From: Macrotis lagotis
Taxonomy: Eukaryota; Chordata; Mammalia; Peramelemorphia; Peramelidae
DNA length: 64,000 nucleotides
Assembly: GCF_037893015.1 (NCBI RefSeq)
Contig: NC_133665.1
Span: 38,642,246-38,706,245 of the forward strand
Direction: 5' to 3'
This document shows, in pieces, positions 1 to 13,250 of this stretch. The first letter of the stretch is position 1; every line of letters starts with the position of its first letter. A program made the translations under genes and the position numbers. The notes beneath the pieces were generated by a model. The model saw only the letters and a program-made list of their open reading frames with translations, ran no database searches and was not told where the DNA came from.

Positions 1-204
1 CAGCAGCATGCCTGTGATTAGACAATGCCAACCATGGAGAAAACATTTGTGAAAACAGATACTCAGTGTCCCCTTCCTTCTGGATGTTGTTATGGTAGGG
101 TCGCTTCACATTCTGGCTTAGCTGCAAAACATTTTGAAGATGTAGGAGACTTGTGATTTCACAGCATCTATGAACAATGTCCTAGCTACATTTTCTGCAA
201 ATTA

Positions 205-325
205 CAGTCTCAGAAAGTGCATCAAGAAATTAAGTAGCTTGTTCAGAGTCATATAGCTAGTATTTGCCAGGAGTATTTCTTGAACCTAGGTCTTCCTGAT
301 TATAGGATCAGCTTTTTAGACATCG
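205..325 (-). mobile_element. MIR-like fragment
   Basis: AGTAGCTTGTTCAGAGTCAT, ATAGCTAGTATTTGCCAGG and GAACCTAGGTCTTCCTGAT match the core of reverse MIR/tRNA SINEs. Confidence 0.6.
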
Positions 326-579
326 TGCATAATATCTTCCAATCTGTTTTCTAATTCCATTCTTAGTTTCTGACATATTATTCCACCCACCCCAAAACTC
401 ACATCCCACATGTGGAAACATGCATACAAACACGAAGTTAAATAAAATCAACATGGGAGTTAGCATATGTCACCTTCAACATCATAGTTTCTCTGTCAAG
501 GATGATTCATCCTTGGTTCTTTGGAACCAAAATTGGACATCAAACTAATCAGAATTCTGAAAAAAAATAAGAAACACTG

Positions 580-740
580 ACATTTTAGAATGAGAAGCCT
601 TTGGTTTGAATCTACTTGCCACATTGTGTTACACCAAGTGGGCCATTTTACTTCTTTGACCTTCAATCCCAATCAGGAAAATGAAGAGGTTGAACTATAT
701 GATATTTGAAATACCTTGAGTCTAAATCCTATCATCTTTA
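580..740 (+). mobile_element. MIR-like fragment
   Basis: Diverged SINE pattern: TTTGGTTTGAATCTACTTGC, then GGAAAATGAAGAGGTTGAAC followed by a CTAAATCCTATCATC ending. Confidence 0.5.
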
Positions 741-2405
741 ATATCCAATGGTGTTATATTAGTGTCCTTTGTTATAAGAAATGAAAACTATTTCAATAAA
801 ATTTTTGATCTTCAGAAGTTTCAACTTAAAGATAAAGTACATAAAACAAGAAAATCAGAATATCATGCGACATTTGAGTTATCTAGTCACTTATCAGGTA
901 GCTTTGTCTGTACACAACATTATAAAGAACTAGGAAGGAAGGAAGAATAAAGAGGGTATGAGTCACTCAAATAGGTGTCATAAAGAATATGCACTCAAAC
1001 TCTTACATATCATTTATATCCTCAGTCAGAGCCCATTTATTCTCATTTTAGACACAGTATGAATAGTCTTGGTTATCTGGTTCTCTAGTTTTCATTAGAT
1101 TAGAAACAGACAATTAGGAAAGGGTAATAAGCCTTAGTGAAAGCAGCACACAGCTCAAAAATAGCATTGTAGTCTGGTAATGTCTCTAATTCATCAGGAA
1201 ATGCTTAAATTCTGTATACCATACACTCAGTTTGAGAAACTGGGGAAGTAATTATGAAATAATTACAACTTGATCTGGAAATGCACTTTGTGGGATGGCT
1301 TATTTGTGGAGAATATTTATAGAAGTAAGGCATCAGTCTGTAAAACCAATAAATGAAAGTGAAGCTGACATGTTCTATGTACATTTAGGATATTCAGTTT
1401 TAGGAATTAAAAGCAAAATTCCATACCTCAGTGGGTTCATGAGCTCATCAGTAGGGGTATACCCTACAATAGTGTTCATCTCAATGTCTTTACCTTCAAA
1501 TTCTATGCTATTCATGTCGTGTCTTCTCATGAATCCTCCATAGAAGAGTTATCTGACATCTATCTCTGTGGCACTTCTGCATTGGTCCCCCTCTGTCATT
1601 CTCACTCTTGCAGTATGACTAATCTACCTTCTTTTCTGTTTAAAAAAATTCTCAGATGAGCTCTTTTATGCCATTTTTTAAAATAAATAAATGCCTGTTG
1701 GAATTATGATGCCTATTTGCAATCATACTGTATTTCTCTATTGCCCTTGGCATCACCCACAATTTCAATTCTTTTGGGACTATCTTAATCCATGAGTCAT
1801 AGCTATACAACACTACTGATGGAATATTAGTGTCATAAATACAGGATTTTGTGTCAAGGAGCAACTCAGGTTAATAGAAGAGAATTCTATTGCCCTTGAA
1901 TTTATTTCCTAAATACAATCCAGCCTGGTTTCTCTTTATTCCCCTTCCCCATTTAATTATGATGGCTAGTTCATTGCCCTTCTCTAGCATTGGTCCATAA
2001 TATATATACACATACATACACATGTACTTTGATGGACTAATACATTCTTTTTTCAAATGTATGTGATATTCTCGACAAGAAACCTTCTATTGTTTTCCTG
2101 TGTGATTTGTTAACCTGGTCACTTTTGAATGCTTATATGAAGAGGTTTCTAGTGCTTTATTCTCATCACATTGTCAGTTGCAAGCAGAAATTTCTGGAAG
2201 TCTTCATCCAGATTTGGAGCTAGAAAGGATCTTAAAATAATCTAGTTCAATTTTCACATTTTACAAAAGAGAAACCCCTTTTCCTCTTAGATTTTAGGGA
2301 GTAACTCTTCTATGACGGGTGAAGTACTTTAGTGAGATGTGTTTTATAACTCTATTCATAGGATTATTAAATAAAGTTACTGCACCTGTCAAAAGTTCTT
2401 ATATA

Positions 2406-2539
2406 GGGGCGGCTAGGTGGTGCAGTGGATAAAGCACTGGCCCTGGAGTCAGGAGTACCTGGTTCAGACACTTAATAATTACCTAGCTGTGTGGCCTTGG
2501 GCAAGCCACTTAACCCCATTGCCTTACAAAAAACCTAAA
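2406..2539 (+). mobile_element. WSINE1-like SINE
   Basis: Full-length tRNA-headed SINE ending in AAAAAACCTAAAA. Perfect 15-bp target-site duplications lie at 2391-2405 and 2540-2554, so it is comparatively young. It lies in the GNAQ last intron. Confidence 0.93.
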
Positions 2540-2685
2540 AAAAGTTCTTATATAAATCTTGACATGTACTTGAGAGGATACAAGACACTATGCATGATCC
2601 CTATTTCCTCTATGTCTTCATCATCCCTATGACTACAGAAATGTTTTCTGTTGTTAGAAAATCATCCTTCAAAAGGATAACTGGT

Positions 2686-2775
2686 TGCTCCTCCTCTTCT
2701 TCCTCCTCTTCCTCACCACTGCCACCATCATCTTCCCCTTCCTCCTCTAGCTGCTGCTCCTCCCTCTTTCCCTTG
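2686..2775 (+). repeat. pyrimidine-rich (TCC)n-like tract
   Basis: Imperfect CTCCTCTTCTTCC repeats. It gives a spurious Ser-rich reading frame. Confidence 0.8.
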
Positions 2776-3920
2776 GAGTGGACCATCCTGGTGCCTCTTC
2801 TGTGGAATGCTGACTGAGGAGACCCCCAAGACTCACAGTTGCAAATGAAAAGCTGAAGGAAAGAGTCAAGACCTAAAGAATAGCCACATTAATTTGAAGG
2901 TGGAAGGGCAAAATGGTTTGGTGATGCAATTTAATATTAAGAAGCATATACCACCTTGTAAACCAATAAAAGCTTATTGTGAGCTAAAATGTTTGTCAGT
3001 GAGGTAGTTCAGATTCTGACTGGGTGGAGAACCATTAATGAAAGAGACCCACCTGCAAGGTTGGAAATGGAGGATAAAGATACAGTTGATTTATTCCAAC
3101 AGCAAACAGTAGGCATTTCCTAAAAAAAGAGTGCAATTATACTCTAGAGCTGTGCTTCTGAGAAAAACAATACATTCACAATTAGAAAAACCAAGATTTG
3201 GTTCATCTACATCCTAAGTACTACAGTAAAGTTTTCTCTCTTCTTTGATTCCCCTTCCCACAATCCTCTATTTTACATAAAGTAACTGGTGTTTTTCTTT
3301 AACTAAATGGCCAATAATATGTTTTGTTCATCATCAAAGTGAGATGAAAAGGGAAAAAACCAAATTGCTTGTGAAAATGCCCCTTTTTTCCATTAGTGGC
3401 ATGCTCATTCAACTTTTATCTTTATATTCCAGTAAATTATTTTGCTCTCACTGTTTGAAAACAAAAAAAGTCCACAAAAATCCTTGCTTGATTTGATAAT
3501 TTCAATGTTTTTCTTTTATCATTATAAAACCAAGGATGATTTTATAATTTTTTTTAAATATAGCTGTTACTTATAAGGTAATCGCTGTCTCTCAATAGAG
3601 AGAAATTTCTTGTTTAAATTTTTTTAAAAGAATTACTGCTATCTCATATATTTTATTTTTTTATTTTATTTTTACCTTTTTATATGCAAAAACAAGTTTC
3701 AACATTCTCTTCAAAACCTTGAGTTCCAAATCTTTTCATATATTTTAAATATTTCTATGCCCTTGATAGATGGACAATTCATTCTTATAGATTTTATAAG
3801 ATTCTAAAGAAAGCAAACATATGACTTGTTAGTTGATTATTTCTTCCTATTTAACATTTTTGGTAGTAATAGCTTTCACAATTTTTTCTAATTTCTGATC
3901 TCTTAAAAAGTAATACTGTT

Positions 3921-4065
3921 AGGGTGGCTAGGTGGCGCAGTGGATAGAGCACAGGCCCTGGAGTCAGCAGTACCTAAGTTCAAATCTGGCCTCAGACACT
4001 TAATAATTGCCTAGCTGTGTGGCCTTGGGCGAGCCACTTGAACCCCATTTGCCTTGCAAAAAAAA
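3921..4065 (+). mobile_element. WSINE1-like SINE
   Basis: Head AGGGTGGCTAGGTGGCGCAG, a B-box-like GTTCAAATCT and an A-rich tail. A short direct repeat (TAATACT) flanks it. Confidence 0.9.
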
Positions 4066-5343
4066 TAATACTTTTGTGTTTTCAAAAATGTATTTCCTTC
4101 AATATCAATTTCTTCTGTGTGTACTTGAAATGGCCAGCTGATTTTCTTAACTTTATCTTTTGAATGCCATTTTCATTGCATCACATAGCACTATAAGCCA
4201 CTGAAGTATTTTGTCTAAATGTGGTACACCCAAAATAATCAATGATTAGAACACATCAATATTGAAAAAATAGCAAATTGTTTCATTTACCATTGCCTAG
4301 TTTCATATATAAGTGCTTAGCTCAAGTTTCTCTAGTTGGTTCTCATAGCAAGCTTTCTTCAAACTAATTCACCTTCTGCTGCCCCTCAATGTTCAGTTTG
4401 TGAAGCAATATTGCTCATAATATTCCACTGTTTTGTTTTATTTTGCTTTGCTTTCCAAGTGAGTACAAAATCAAAATCGGTATTGCTACTGTTTTCCATG
4501 GCTCTCTGATTGACAAGATCAGATGTATGCTGAAAAAAGACAATGTCTAAGCTATTGCTATCTTTGCCTCCTCTGCTCCGTTTCCTGCTACTATGCTACC
4601 ATTACTACAGATAGATAGATAGAAGACACCATCATTGTTTCCTGCAGCCAAATAAATCACTACCTCATGGCTAATTTATTGATCATTATTCTATCCACAC
4701 TTAGGCAAGCTGGCCCTTAGAAGGCAGACCAACTCTAATGCTAAGATTATTCTTAACACCATGAATCTACAAGAGTGTGTAGTTCACAAGTGTAGCCTTC
4801 AGGGCCCAGGGTCACATTGCATCAGAGTAGGATGTTTGTAGAGTGTAATTGAGTAGAAATTAGAGATGAATAAATGGGAGAGTAGGGATAAGAACCTGCA
4901 ATACCTATCACAGCTCTTTGTTACATAATGGATGTTTAATAAATATAGAATTAAATAAGTAATTCATTTGTTGCATTGCAGATGATTTGAAAGTATATAT
5001 TATCTGAAACAGATTCTCAACATTTTTTGTGTGATAGACACTACTTTTCTAGCTGATGAAGCCTTTGGACCCTTTTACAGAATAATATTTTTAAAAATAG
5101 ATATGGGAGTACAAAGAAAGCCAATGATTCTGAAATGATTATCAATATAATTGGAGAGATAGACTAACAGACAAATGTGAATTCCAGGTTAAAAAAAAAT
5201 CTAAAAGTTTTAAGAAACTGAACAGTGAGTAAACTTTAAAACCTCTGCTATCTTCATATCCTAGTATTGAATGTGATAAATAAAAATCCTATTCTTATGA
5301 ATATGTTTTGCTTTAAAGTCCTGATTATCACAGTAATTTTTTT

Positions 5344-5408
5344 TACTTTTTTTTTTTGTTTTACAAGGCAGTGGGGTTAAGTGACTTGCCCAAGGTCACA
5401 CAGCCAGG
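5344..5408 (-). mobile_element. truncated WSINE1-like SINE
   Basis: Only the 3' part is present in reverse: T-rich tail, ACAAGGCAGTGGGGTTAAGT and CACACAGCCAGGT, then it breaks off. Confidence 0.8.
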
Positions 5409-5739
5409 TGAAATTTTTTTTTAATGCTATGTTCTTGTAAACAGTAGTAACCTCCAAAGTGGTCCTGAAAAGGAAAATTGTTAGATAAATAGTAAATTCA
5501 ACCTGACTTTAAAAAAGAATGGTATCTATTAAGATGGTATATGCAAAATGTTGGTGGCTTGGAAAATTTTAGTGGACTTCCCATTAAGGTTTTGTATTTA
5601 CATCTCAGATCAATTAGAAACTCTTCAATCTTCTATTTGTAACCTCTTATCAACTGACTTCTTGGGGTCCCGCAGTGCTAGTGATGCCTTCCCTCTCTAA
5701 TTATTTCCCATATACTCTATACATATATTGTTTATACAG

Positions 5740-5850
5740 TTATTATCATTGAATCTCACCCTTTAGATCATAGCTCCTTCAGGGAAGAAATTATATTTGC
5801 CTTTCTTTGTGATTAGCACAGTGCCTGTCATACAGTATTTTAAAAATGCG
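5740..5850 (+). mobile_element. L2-like 3' end
   Basis: ATCATAGCTCCTTCAGGGAA, then TTAGCACAGTGCCTGTCATA, the common L2 3' terminal pattern. Confidence 0.65.
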
Positions 5851-6217
5851 TGTTAATTTTACTTTTCCAATACCTATTTGAATTTTTCTTTCATTTTTTG
5901 ACTGTTATTCTTTACCTCTCAGTCAAATCACCCTACTAAATAGCTTGTGAGCACATCTTATTCATTCTCATCTCTGACTTTGCTCATAGACTCCCCTCAA
6001 CCTAAAGGACACTCCAAATCAACAACACTAGTTCATGTCATTATTTAAAGACCTGGTACTGCTTTGAAGAAGTGTTCTATGATTAAATTTTCTTCAAGTG
6101 TAGGTAGGTCTGTCTCCTGGAAGGAAATTAATAAATAAAAAGAATCTCTGAAATTCCAAGTGTGATTCATAGCAAATCACTTAAATTCTCTAGGCATCCT
6201 TTTCCTTAGCTTTAAAA

Positions 6218-6302
6218 GAAGCATTCTCTGTCTCTCCCTCTGTTGCTCTTTTTATCTCTGTCTCTGTCTCTCTCTATGTCTCTCTCTCTGTCTCTCTCTA
6301 TG

Positions 6303-6362
<60 letters not shown>
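6218..6362 (+). repeat. (CT)n microsatellite
   Basis: Imperfect CTCTGTCTCT repeats followed by a pure (TC)n run from about 6306 to 6361. Confidence 0.95.
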
Positions 6363-6363
<1 letters not shown>

Positions 6364-6869
6364 CCCCTTCTGTCACTCTATCTCTCTAAATCTCACACTC
6401 CATCCCTATCCATTTTCCTTTTCTTCCTAAGCATGATAAACATGAATTTTTTTGTTGATATCTTTTTTTATATAACTTGAATTTCCCAGTATATTATTCT
6501 CCCTTCTCTTTTACTTTTTAACAAAAAATGAGGGAAAAATTCATCAAAACTAACCATTATATTCAAAGAATCTGTTATTATCTGTATTAAAAAAAGGAAG
6601 GAAGGTCACCTTCTTATAGTTCTTCTTTAAGCCCTAGCTTGATCACCAAATTTAGTTTCACTTCCTTTGCTGATTTTGTTCTTTCCATTCATATAGTTAA
6701 TCATTAGGTACATTGTTTTCTTGTTTACTCTGCATCTGTTCTGCATCAGTTTGCTCTGCATCAGTTCATGTAAGACTAGACATGAATATCTAGACTAATT
6801 TTATTCATTATTTCTTACAGCACAGTCATATTTTCTAATATTCAGATATTATAATTTGGTCATCCTTTT

Positions 6870-7035
6870 GTTTTGTTTTGTTTTGTTTTTAGGTTTTTTG
6901 CAAGGCAAATGGGGTTAAGTGGCTTGCCCAAGGCCACACAGCTAGGTAATTATTAAGTGTCTGCGACCGGATTTGAGCCCAGGTACTCCTGACTCCAGGG
7001 CTGGTGCTTTATCCACTACACCACCTAGCCTCCCC
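6870..7035 (-). mobile_element. WSINE1-like SINE
   Basis: Reverse full-length copy with a (GTTTT)n tail. Perfect 15-bp target-site duplications lie at 6855-6869 and 7036-7050. It sits about 0.5 kb before the GNAQ terminal exon. Confidence 0.93.
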
Positions 7036-7499
7036 TTTGGTCATCCTTTTAAAAACATCTATTGTTCCAGATTATTGAATGTCACAGGTTTTAATAAGCA
7101 CTTTTGAGTGACTGAATACATTTCAGCTGAAGACATGGATATGAATATCAAATATAGATCCACAACAAGTATGGGTCAAATCAGGTTGGGAGATGGTGAG
7201 CCATGGACAGAAAGTGCATCCTTCCAGAGGAGACACATACCTTCCTCCCTGGGGGAAGACACAGTTTCCCTCCCATGGAAGCAACCTGGATCAAAATATC
7301 ATTGCATCTTCAGCTATATCCACAGATAAACTATATGATATCCACTACCCCTATCTTCCAACTTCCCTGTCTTCACTGCTCTACAGTTTTAATTTCAGGT
7401 GAAAAAAAAAATCCTAGTTAAGACTCTATTTCAGATGGTACCACATCTTTCAGAAGTCTTGTAGAGAAGTAATGAGAAATGTTACTCAGATAACACTAA

Positions 7500-7718
<219 letters not shown>

Positions 7719-9676
7719 GTGTGCCTCATAGACGTATCTAGACGTGCCTCTTTCCCTTTCCTTTCTAAACCTTGAGGCCAATTGATGAATACAAGAGGGA
7801 CTGTATTATCTGTGAAAAACAGTTTGCATAATACTAATTTATTGCTGTCCTGGACTCTGTGCAAGTGTCCACAGAGTTTGTAGTAAATATTATGATTTTA
7901 TTTAAACTATGAGAAGGAAAAACAAAAGACGCTGAAGTACATTTCCAGCACATTTCCTCTCTCTTTTTTTTTAGGCAAAACCTTGTGACTTTTAAATTCT
8001 CAATAATGCACTCACAAAGGATAGGGGTTTGGGTTTTCTTTTTTATTTTATTTTATTTTTTTGATAATGAGTATAAAGAGTTTATTCCCTCCCTTTCCTT
8101 GCCTGTTTCTCTCTCTCTCTCTTGATTTTTCTGAGGTTACAATAGCCTTCTTCCCCCAGTTGTATTCCTCAGTAAGCAGTTTTTTTCCTTGAGTGATATA
8201 GACAGGAAACATGTCATTAAACTTAAGCCATCATTCATGAACATAATTTTAACAGTATGTACTTTTTTCTGAAGGATCAGAAGTATTACTACTGTGGTTT
8301 TTAAACTATTGACCTGGGTATAAAATCCATATGATTTTTGATACTGTCTTTTCTCACTTTGGGCCTGAACAATCCTCAAATGGTAAAGTGTCATTTCTTT
8401 GGGATTTTACCTTCAGCCATATTTTGGTGATTCAGAGAAATGCACAGAAGACAGTAATGTAATAGCAAAGACAAAAAAAAAGGAACACTCCTGTTGACTT
8501 GCTGTGTGCCATTTTTCTTTTTGATTTTTTAAAAAATTGCAGATGCCAAACAAATATGCCAACAGACACTACATTCCCCAGTGATTGTAGCTTGGAATCT
8601 TTTTAGGGTGGTTGTTTTTCTTTTTTCTTCCTAATTCAAACTTTTTTTCTTTTTTTGTTTGTTTTGAGTGTGTTTGCTTTACACTTTTAAGATGCTTTCT
8701 TTTGGGAAAAAAAATTGTGTTGCCAAAAACTGGCTTTTTTATAAAAAATAAAATAAAAATAGAAATTCTAATATCATAAAATATAAAATATGACCAAGAT
8801 AGAAAAGCTAAAATGAACTGGTTGAGAAAGAACCAGCTAAGACAACCGCCAGATAACAAATAACTATAGATTCAGCTCTCATGGTCCACCGTTTTCTTTG
8901 CCCTTATGGAAGTTTTCCATTTTTGACACCCATTACAGCTCTGCTTGAGTATGCTGTGAGGTGCACCATGAACTCTACTTATGTTCTCTTTACTTGAAGA
9001 CAGTCTTACTCTGCTCAATTACTCCCTCCAAGGTAGAGTCAGGCAGCTGAGAACATACATTTATAGTATTATAATGGCACCTTTTAGTTGTAAGATTGGA
9101 AGCCACTGACTACTTATCCAATTCAGAAACCTTATTTAAGTGGTGACTAGTTCCAAGGATTTAGGGAAGATGAATGGGTTTAACCCTAAAGTAGCCTCTC
9201 AGTGTTCTATAAAGATTTATTTATGTAATTGAATCTGTTAAGAAGGAACTTTGGAACTCTAAATGTGCAATTTTTTTTAAAACAAAAGGAAAAAAAATCA
9301 CATATATCAGTGAGCCTCTATAAAGCAGCTTGACTTGAAATGTGATTTAAAATGATAAATCATGAATCTAGTAAAGCTTCCAAAAAGTCAGAAGCCATGA
9401 TGCTAGTCTGATTTGCTGGGATTACATTTGGATCTAGGAGAAATATTCCTGGACCTCACTGTTTGGGGGATCAGAGAGGAGAGGGGGAAAAATTAATGAT
9501 ATATTAGTTGAGTACCAAAGTTAATAAACATTTATAGAATGTGTTCATTCTGAACTCTCCCAACCCCAGGAAACAAAAGTTACTTATTTTTTTGCTCCCT
9601 CAAAAAACATCTGTAATTTAAAATTTTAAACAAAAACTGGTTGTAGGTATAGTGCAATTATGAATGCTATAATCAT

Positions 9677-9684
9677 TGTACATA
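9677..9684 (+). promoter_or_regulatory. Pumilio-type element in the GNAQ 3' UTR
   Basis: TGTACATA fits the PUM1/PUM2 consensus TGTANATA and lies in the presumed 3' UTR. A single 8-mer has weak predictive value without conservation. Confidence 0.3.
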
Positions 9685-11086
9685 CATCTCTATATATATG
9701 GCAGCATCCATACTGGCTTTGTAATCATTAATTTTTTGGCAGATTGAATGTGCTATATTGATATGTATCTATATAATTGTATTGTCTGTCTTATAGCTAA
9801 TTCACATTTTGAATAATGTTATTTTATTTACTTTTTTAAGAGAGGAGAATGTAAAGTTGTCAGTTTATTTCTGACTAGGGATTTTTTTTTCCATTTAGAA
9901 AACAAACAAAACAAAAAAAAACTTTCTATCATACAGAGCGGTACTAGCATTGTGCTGTCCAAGATCATTTGCACATTGATGAGCAGAGGTTTTATCTGTT
10001 TTAAGACCCAAAGGCCATTTCACAGCAAAATGCCTCAGTAATATTGGAGCTGTTACAGACATGGACACCAACTTGGTAGGATTTTTGCCCATTGATCCCA
10101 GATTGAAAGATTAACTTTTCTCCAAATCAGTTCTTAATTGGCCAATGCACAGTTTAGTTTAGTGTTGCCTCCCTAATGGCCTTTATTAGAAGAGTGGTTT
10201 TTAAAAACCTTGTGATCTATTGAGGAAATTTCTGAATGACCATACATCACTTCTTCCTTGAAAATGTGGTGATGAATTTGGTGCAATTTTATCACACACA
10301 CACTAATCTCTGGAGGCTCATGGATACTTTCAGTGGGAAAAATCCAACCTCATCACAAGTATTAGTTGTAGGGACTTAAAATAGTCTATTTAATAAAGTT
10401 CTCCTAGATGTAGACAGTTATACAGACTCCCAAAGTTCTACAAACATGAGCAAAGTTTGTTGCATTGGTCATTATTGTTAGGATGGAACTTGCTATGCAC
10501 AACTGAGGCTGTGTCTTCACTGTTAATCATAGGGTGCATGACAATATCCCTTCTCTTATTGAGGGAATAAATTGATCACCCTGATTACAGTGATTAATGT
10601 AAACCGAACTGTATCCACACTAGTTAAAGGAGTTGAAAGGATCTTCCTTTCTTTTGCTTTATTTTTGAAGGGACTTGGGGGGAGGGAGGGGATTCTTTTC
10701 AGTTTTGTATAAAAAAAAAAGTTTACTTATGCTCGGTAGTTCTATTGTGATTGCGAGAGTCTAAGAGTGTGCCACTGGAATATTTCTGTTGATGCTGTAG
10801 GTAAATGGGACCTGTGGCAAATGTTGAGATGACTTGGGAATGTTTTAGGGGGAAAAAACCGTATTTTTTTCTTCCGCATACCAAGGCAAGCCACCATTTC
10901 ATGACTCATTCAACACAACATCACAGTGTACCAGTTTACAAAGCATTTCCCCCCTCTTTGAGTGACACAGCAGTTCCCACCCACAGCGAATTACTCATTA
11001 TTTGCAAATTGGTGGTTTCTACTATGCCTTACAGAGCTTATGTCCAGAAGTTTGTGCCTCAATTCAGAAACTGAGGGGAAACATAC

Positions 11087-11092
11087 ACACTT

Positions 11093-11140
<48 letters not shown>
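11087..11140 (+). repeat. (CA)n microsatellite in the presumed GNAQ 3' UTR
   Basis: About 20 uninterrupted CA units with an imperfect left flank. It is likely transcribed and length-polymorphic. Confidence 0.95.
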
Positions 11141-11143
<3 letters not shown>

Positions 11144-12985
11144 TGCAAACAACCACAAAAAAGAATAAGCCCCACAACTGTTGACTTTTTACTTTACAGT
11201 AACAAAGAACTCTTGTTGAATGTCATGAATAGAGTGAAAATATTTTTTAAAATCCTTCTTTGGAACCTGTATATTCTAGATATTCACTAGCACAAGGAAT
11301 CTGTATTACATACATATATGTTTTAAGAAAAACCTTAACTTTTTCATGCCTTTACTGGACAAATTGGCTGGCACCGACCTGACCTATTGAGAAGATAATG
11401 CAGCTCACGGGCAATTTACTTTTTATAATACAGACGATCTTGATTGTCAAGGTGTATGAACTGTAACTTTAAAAAAAATCTTACTGCCACATGATTGTAA
11501 ATTTTAGTTGTTTTAAGTTTGGAAGTGGGGCAGGGATTTTTATGCTGGATCTCAGTCAGAACTGACTGCACGACTTGCAAAAACTTTAAATGGGGAGAAA
11601 GGGCTGAATTCTATGATACTGCAAGACTCCCAGCTATTGGTTGCAAATGACCTTCAAGTTACTTATCCTAATTACCTTCTGTTTTCAATTCTTCACAAAA
11701 AGAATAAAAAAATTTAAAAAAAATTTAAAAACCCTAGCATAATGTTAACACACATACAAAATAAAGTCTACCCAAATACTGTAATGTATATTGCTGCTGT
11801 TCTTGAAACTAAGGATTACCAACCACTTTACTGATAAATAACAATCACCATAATGAATAAAACTAATGAGGTATATATAGCATATGTTAAATTGGCCCTC
11901 CAAAGATCTGTCTTTGGTTTGAATCACATATGATTTCTAAAAAAAATAGTTATAATGTATGTCTATCTGTCAGTCTATATTGTTGGCACATGTAGTGATA
12001 AATAGCTCTGTCCTGGTTGTCTTTGAAATTTCATTTTGGTACCATCAAAATAGGAAAAGAAAATGAAGCTTAGTTCTATGTGGTTAGTAAACAATCCTTT
12101 GGACATTCAGACACTTGCCGTTTAGTACCTATGTGGCATATTGTCTAAACTTCCCTTTGTTTTGTTTTATCACAAACTGCTCTACTGGTCCTCCCTAACT
12201 ACTACTGTTCAGTAGAAAACACTTGTCTTACTAGTTTCTCAGGATTGTATGTTCAAAGGAGTAGCTCTGTCCTCACCCCATATAATATATTCACTCCTCC
12301 AAATGATTCAGTTATAAACAAAAAATAAAGGAAATGACACGTATCAGTAATTCAAACTTCTATTTGGATAATTGGTGTCTTTCCTGGTTAAAGGGAATTC
12401 CATAACTTTCATGTAACCCTTTGCTAGGGTGGGGAGGGTGGGAGAAGACAGGTTGTTGGGGGGATGGAGAGAAATAAGAGGTCAAGAGACAGGTATTCTC
12501 AGTAAAATGTTATAGAGACTGGGGGAAAAGAGGAGAGGGTGAGAGCTATTATATAAAAACTATCCAGATGAATAGAACCATAAGAATGTTTTTACTGGAT
12601 TCCCCCCCCAAAGGATGGTTGAAAATACAACCTGTTGCTGGACTCCTCACCTGCTATTGTGGTGGAAGCCCTTACTAGAAACATGTATATTTAGGGAGTT
12701 TTGTCAGAAACATTTTTAACTTGCAGTATTTAAGAGAATCATACTTGCTGTTCTTAAAATGTCATTCAAATGCATGTATTGTCTATTGTTCGGGGATGGG
12801 GAAATAGTTTTGGAAAAACTAATGTTGTATAATAATACCCCAAATGATCTTGCTGGTTAAAAATACAGTATTTTTGGCCATACTTTTTGTACTACAGTAT
12901 TCTTCATTCCTCGAATTTTGCTTCTTTCAAAGTTTCCCAGCTTACTTGTCCTCCTAGAATGCTTTTTTATGATGATGAGTATTGG

Positions 12986-12991
12986 AATAAA
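12986..12991 (+). terminator. GNAQ: candidate distal GNAQ poly(A) signal
   Basis: A canonical AATAAA is followed by T-rich sequence within about 30 bases. It lies close to where the repeat-free block after the stop codon ends, so it is a reasonable distal cleavage signal. Earlier AATAAA copies are alternatives. Confidence 0.4.
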
Positions 12992-13119
12992 TATTTTTAT
13001 TCCTTAAAATGCTGTTTCATACTACACATGCCTTTTCCTAATTATCTAATTTTTTTAAAAAAAATCCAGATCTGTGCTTCAATTGATATGAGAAATCCCC
13101 TCTGCTAACTAATACAGGC

Positions 13120-13250
13120 TGGCATCTGCTCTGTGCTGTGGCATAACGAATAGAAAGCTGGTCTGGGACCCTGAAAAGCTTGAGTTCATAGTACTGTCTC
13201 TGACACATACTAGTTTTGTTACCAGTCAAGTCACTAAACTTCTAAGAAAA
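13120..13250 (+). mobile_element. old tRNA-SINE/MIR-like fragment
   Basis: GTGGCATAACGAATAGAAAGC, TTGAGTTCATAGT and CAAGTCACTAAACTT preserve the SINE spacing but are strongly diverged. It marks the end of the repeat-free block after GNAQ. Confidence 0.5.

Larger units (their letters stand above)
7719..13010 (+). other. GNAQ: probable GNAQ 3' untranslated region
   Basis: The sequence follows the GNAQ stop codon. No WSINE1-like, L1 or L2 insertion is recognised until an old tRNA-SINE-like fragment near 13120, although such repeats recur every 1-3 kb elsewhere. It is A/T-rich with several U-rich and ATTTA-type stretches and a (CA)n microsatellite. AATAAA occurs several times. The copy at 12986-12991 near the edge of the repeat-free block is the best candidate for the distal poly(A) signal; others at about 9529, 10394 and 12324 could serve shorter transcripts. 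The extent is inferred, not shown by transcript data. Confidence 0.6.

Noticed and set aside
7108..7421. Overlapping frames just before the GNAQ exon that could look like an extra exon
   Set aside because: They are three short out-of-phase frames with no splice-site support or similarity to G-alpha sequence. The known exon with its own acceptor starts at 7528.
10962..11184. His/Thr-rich frames over the CA repeat
   Set aside because: They are translation of a (CA)n microsatellite in the presumed GNAQ 3' UTR.
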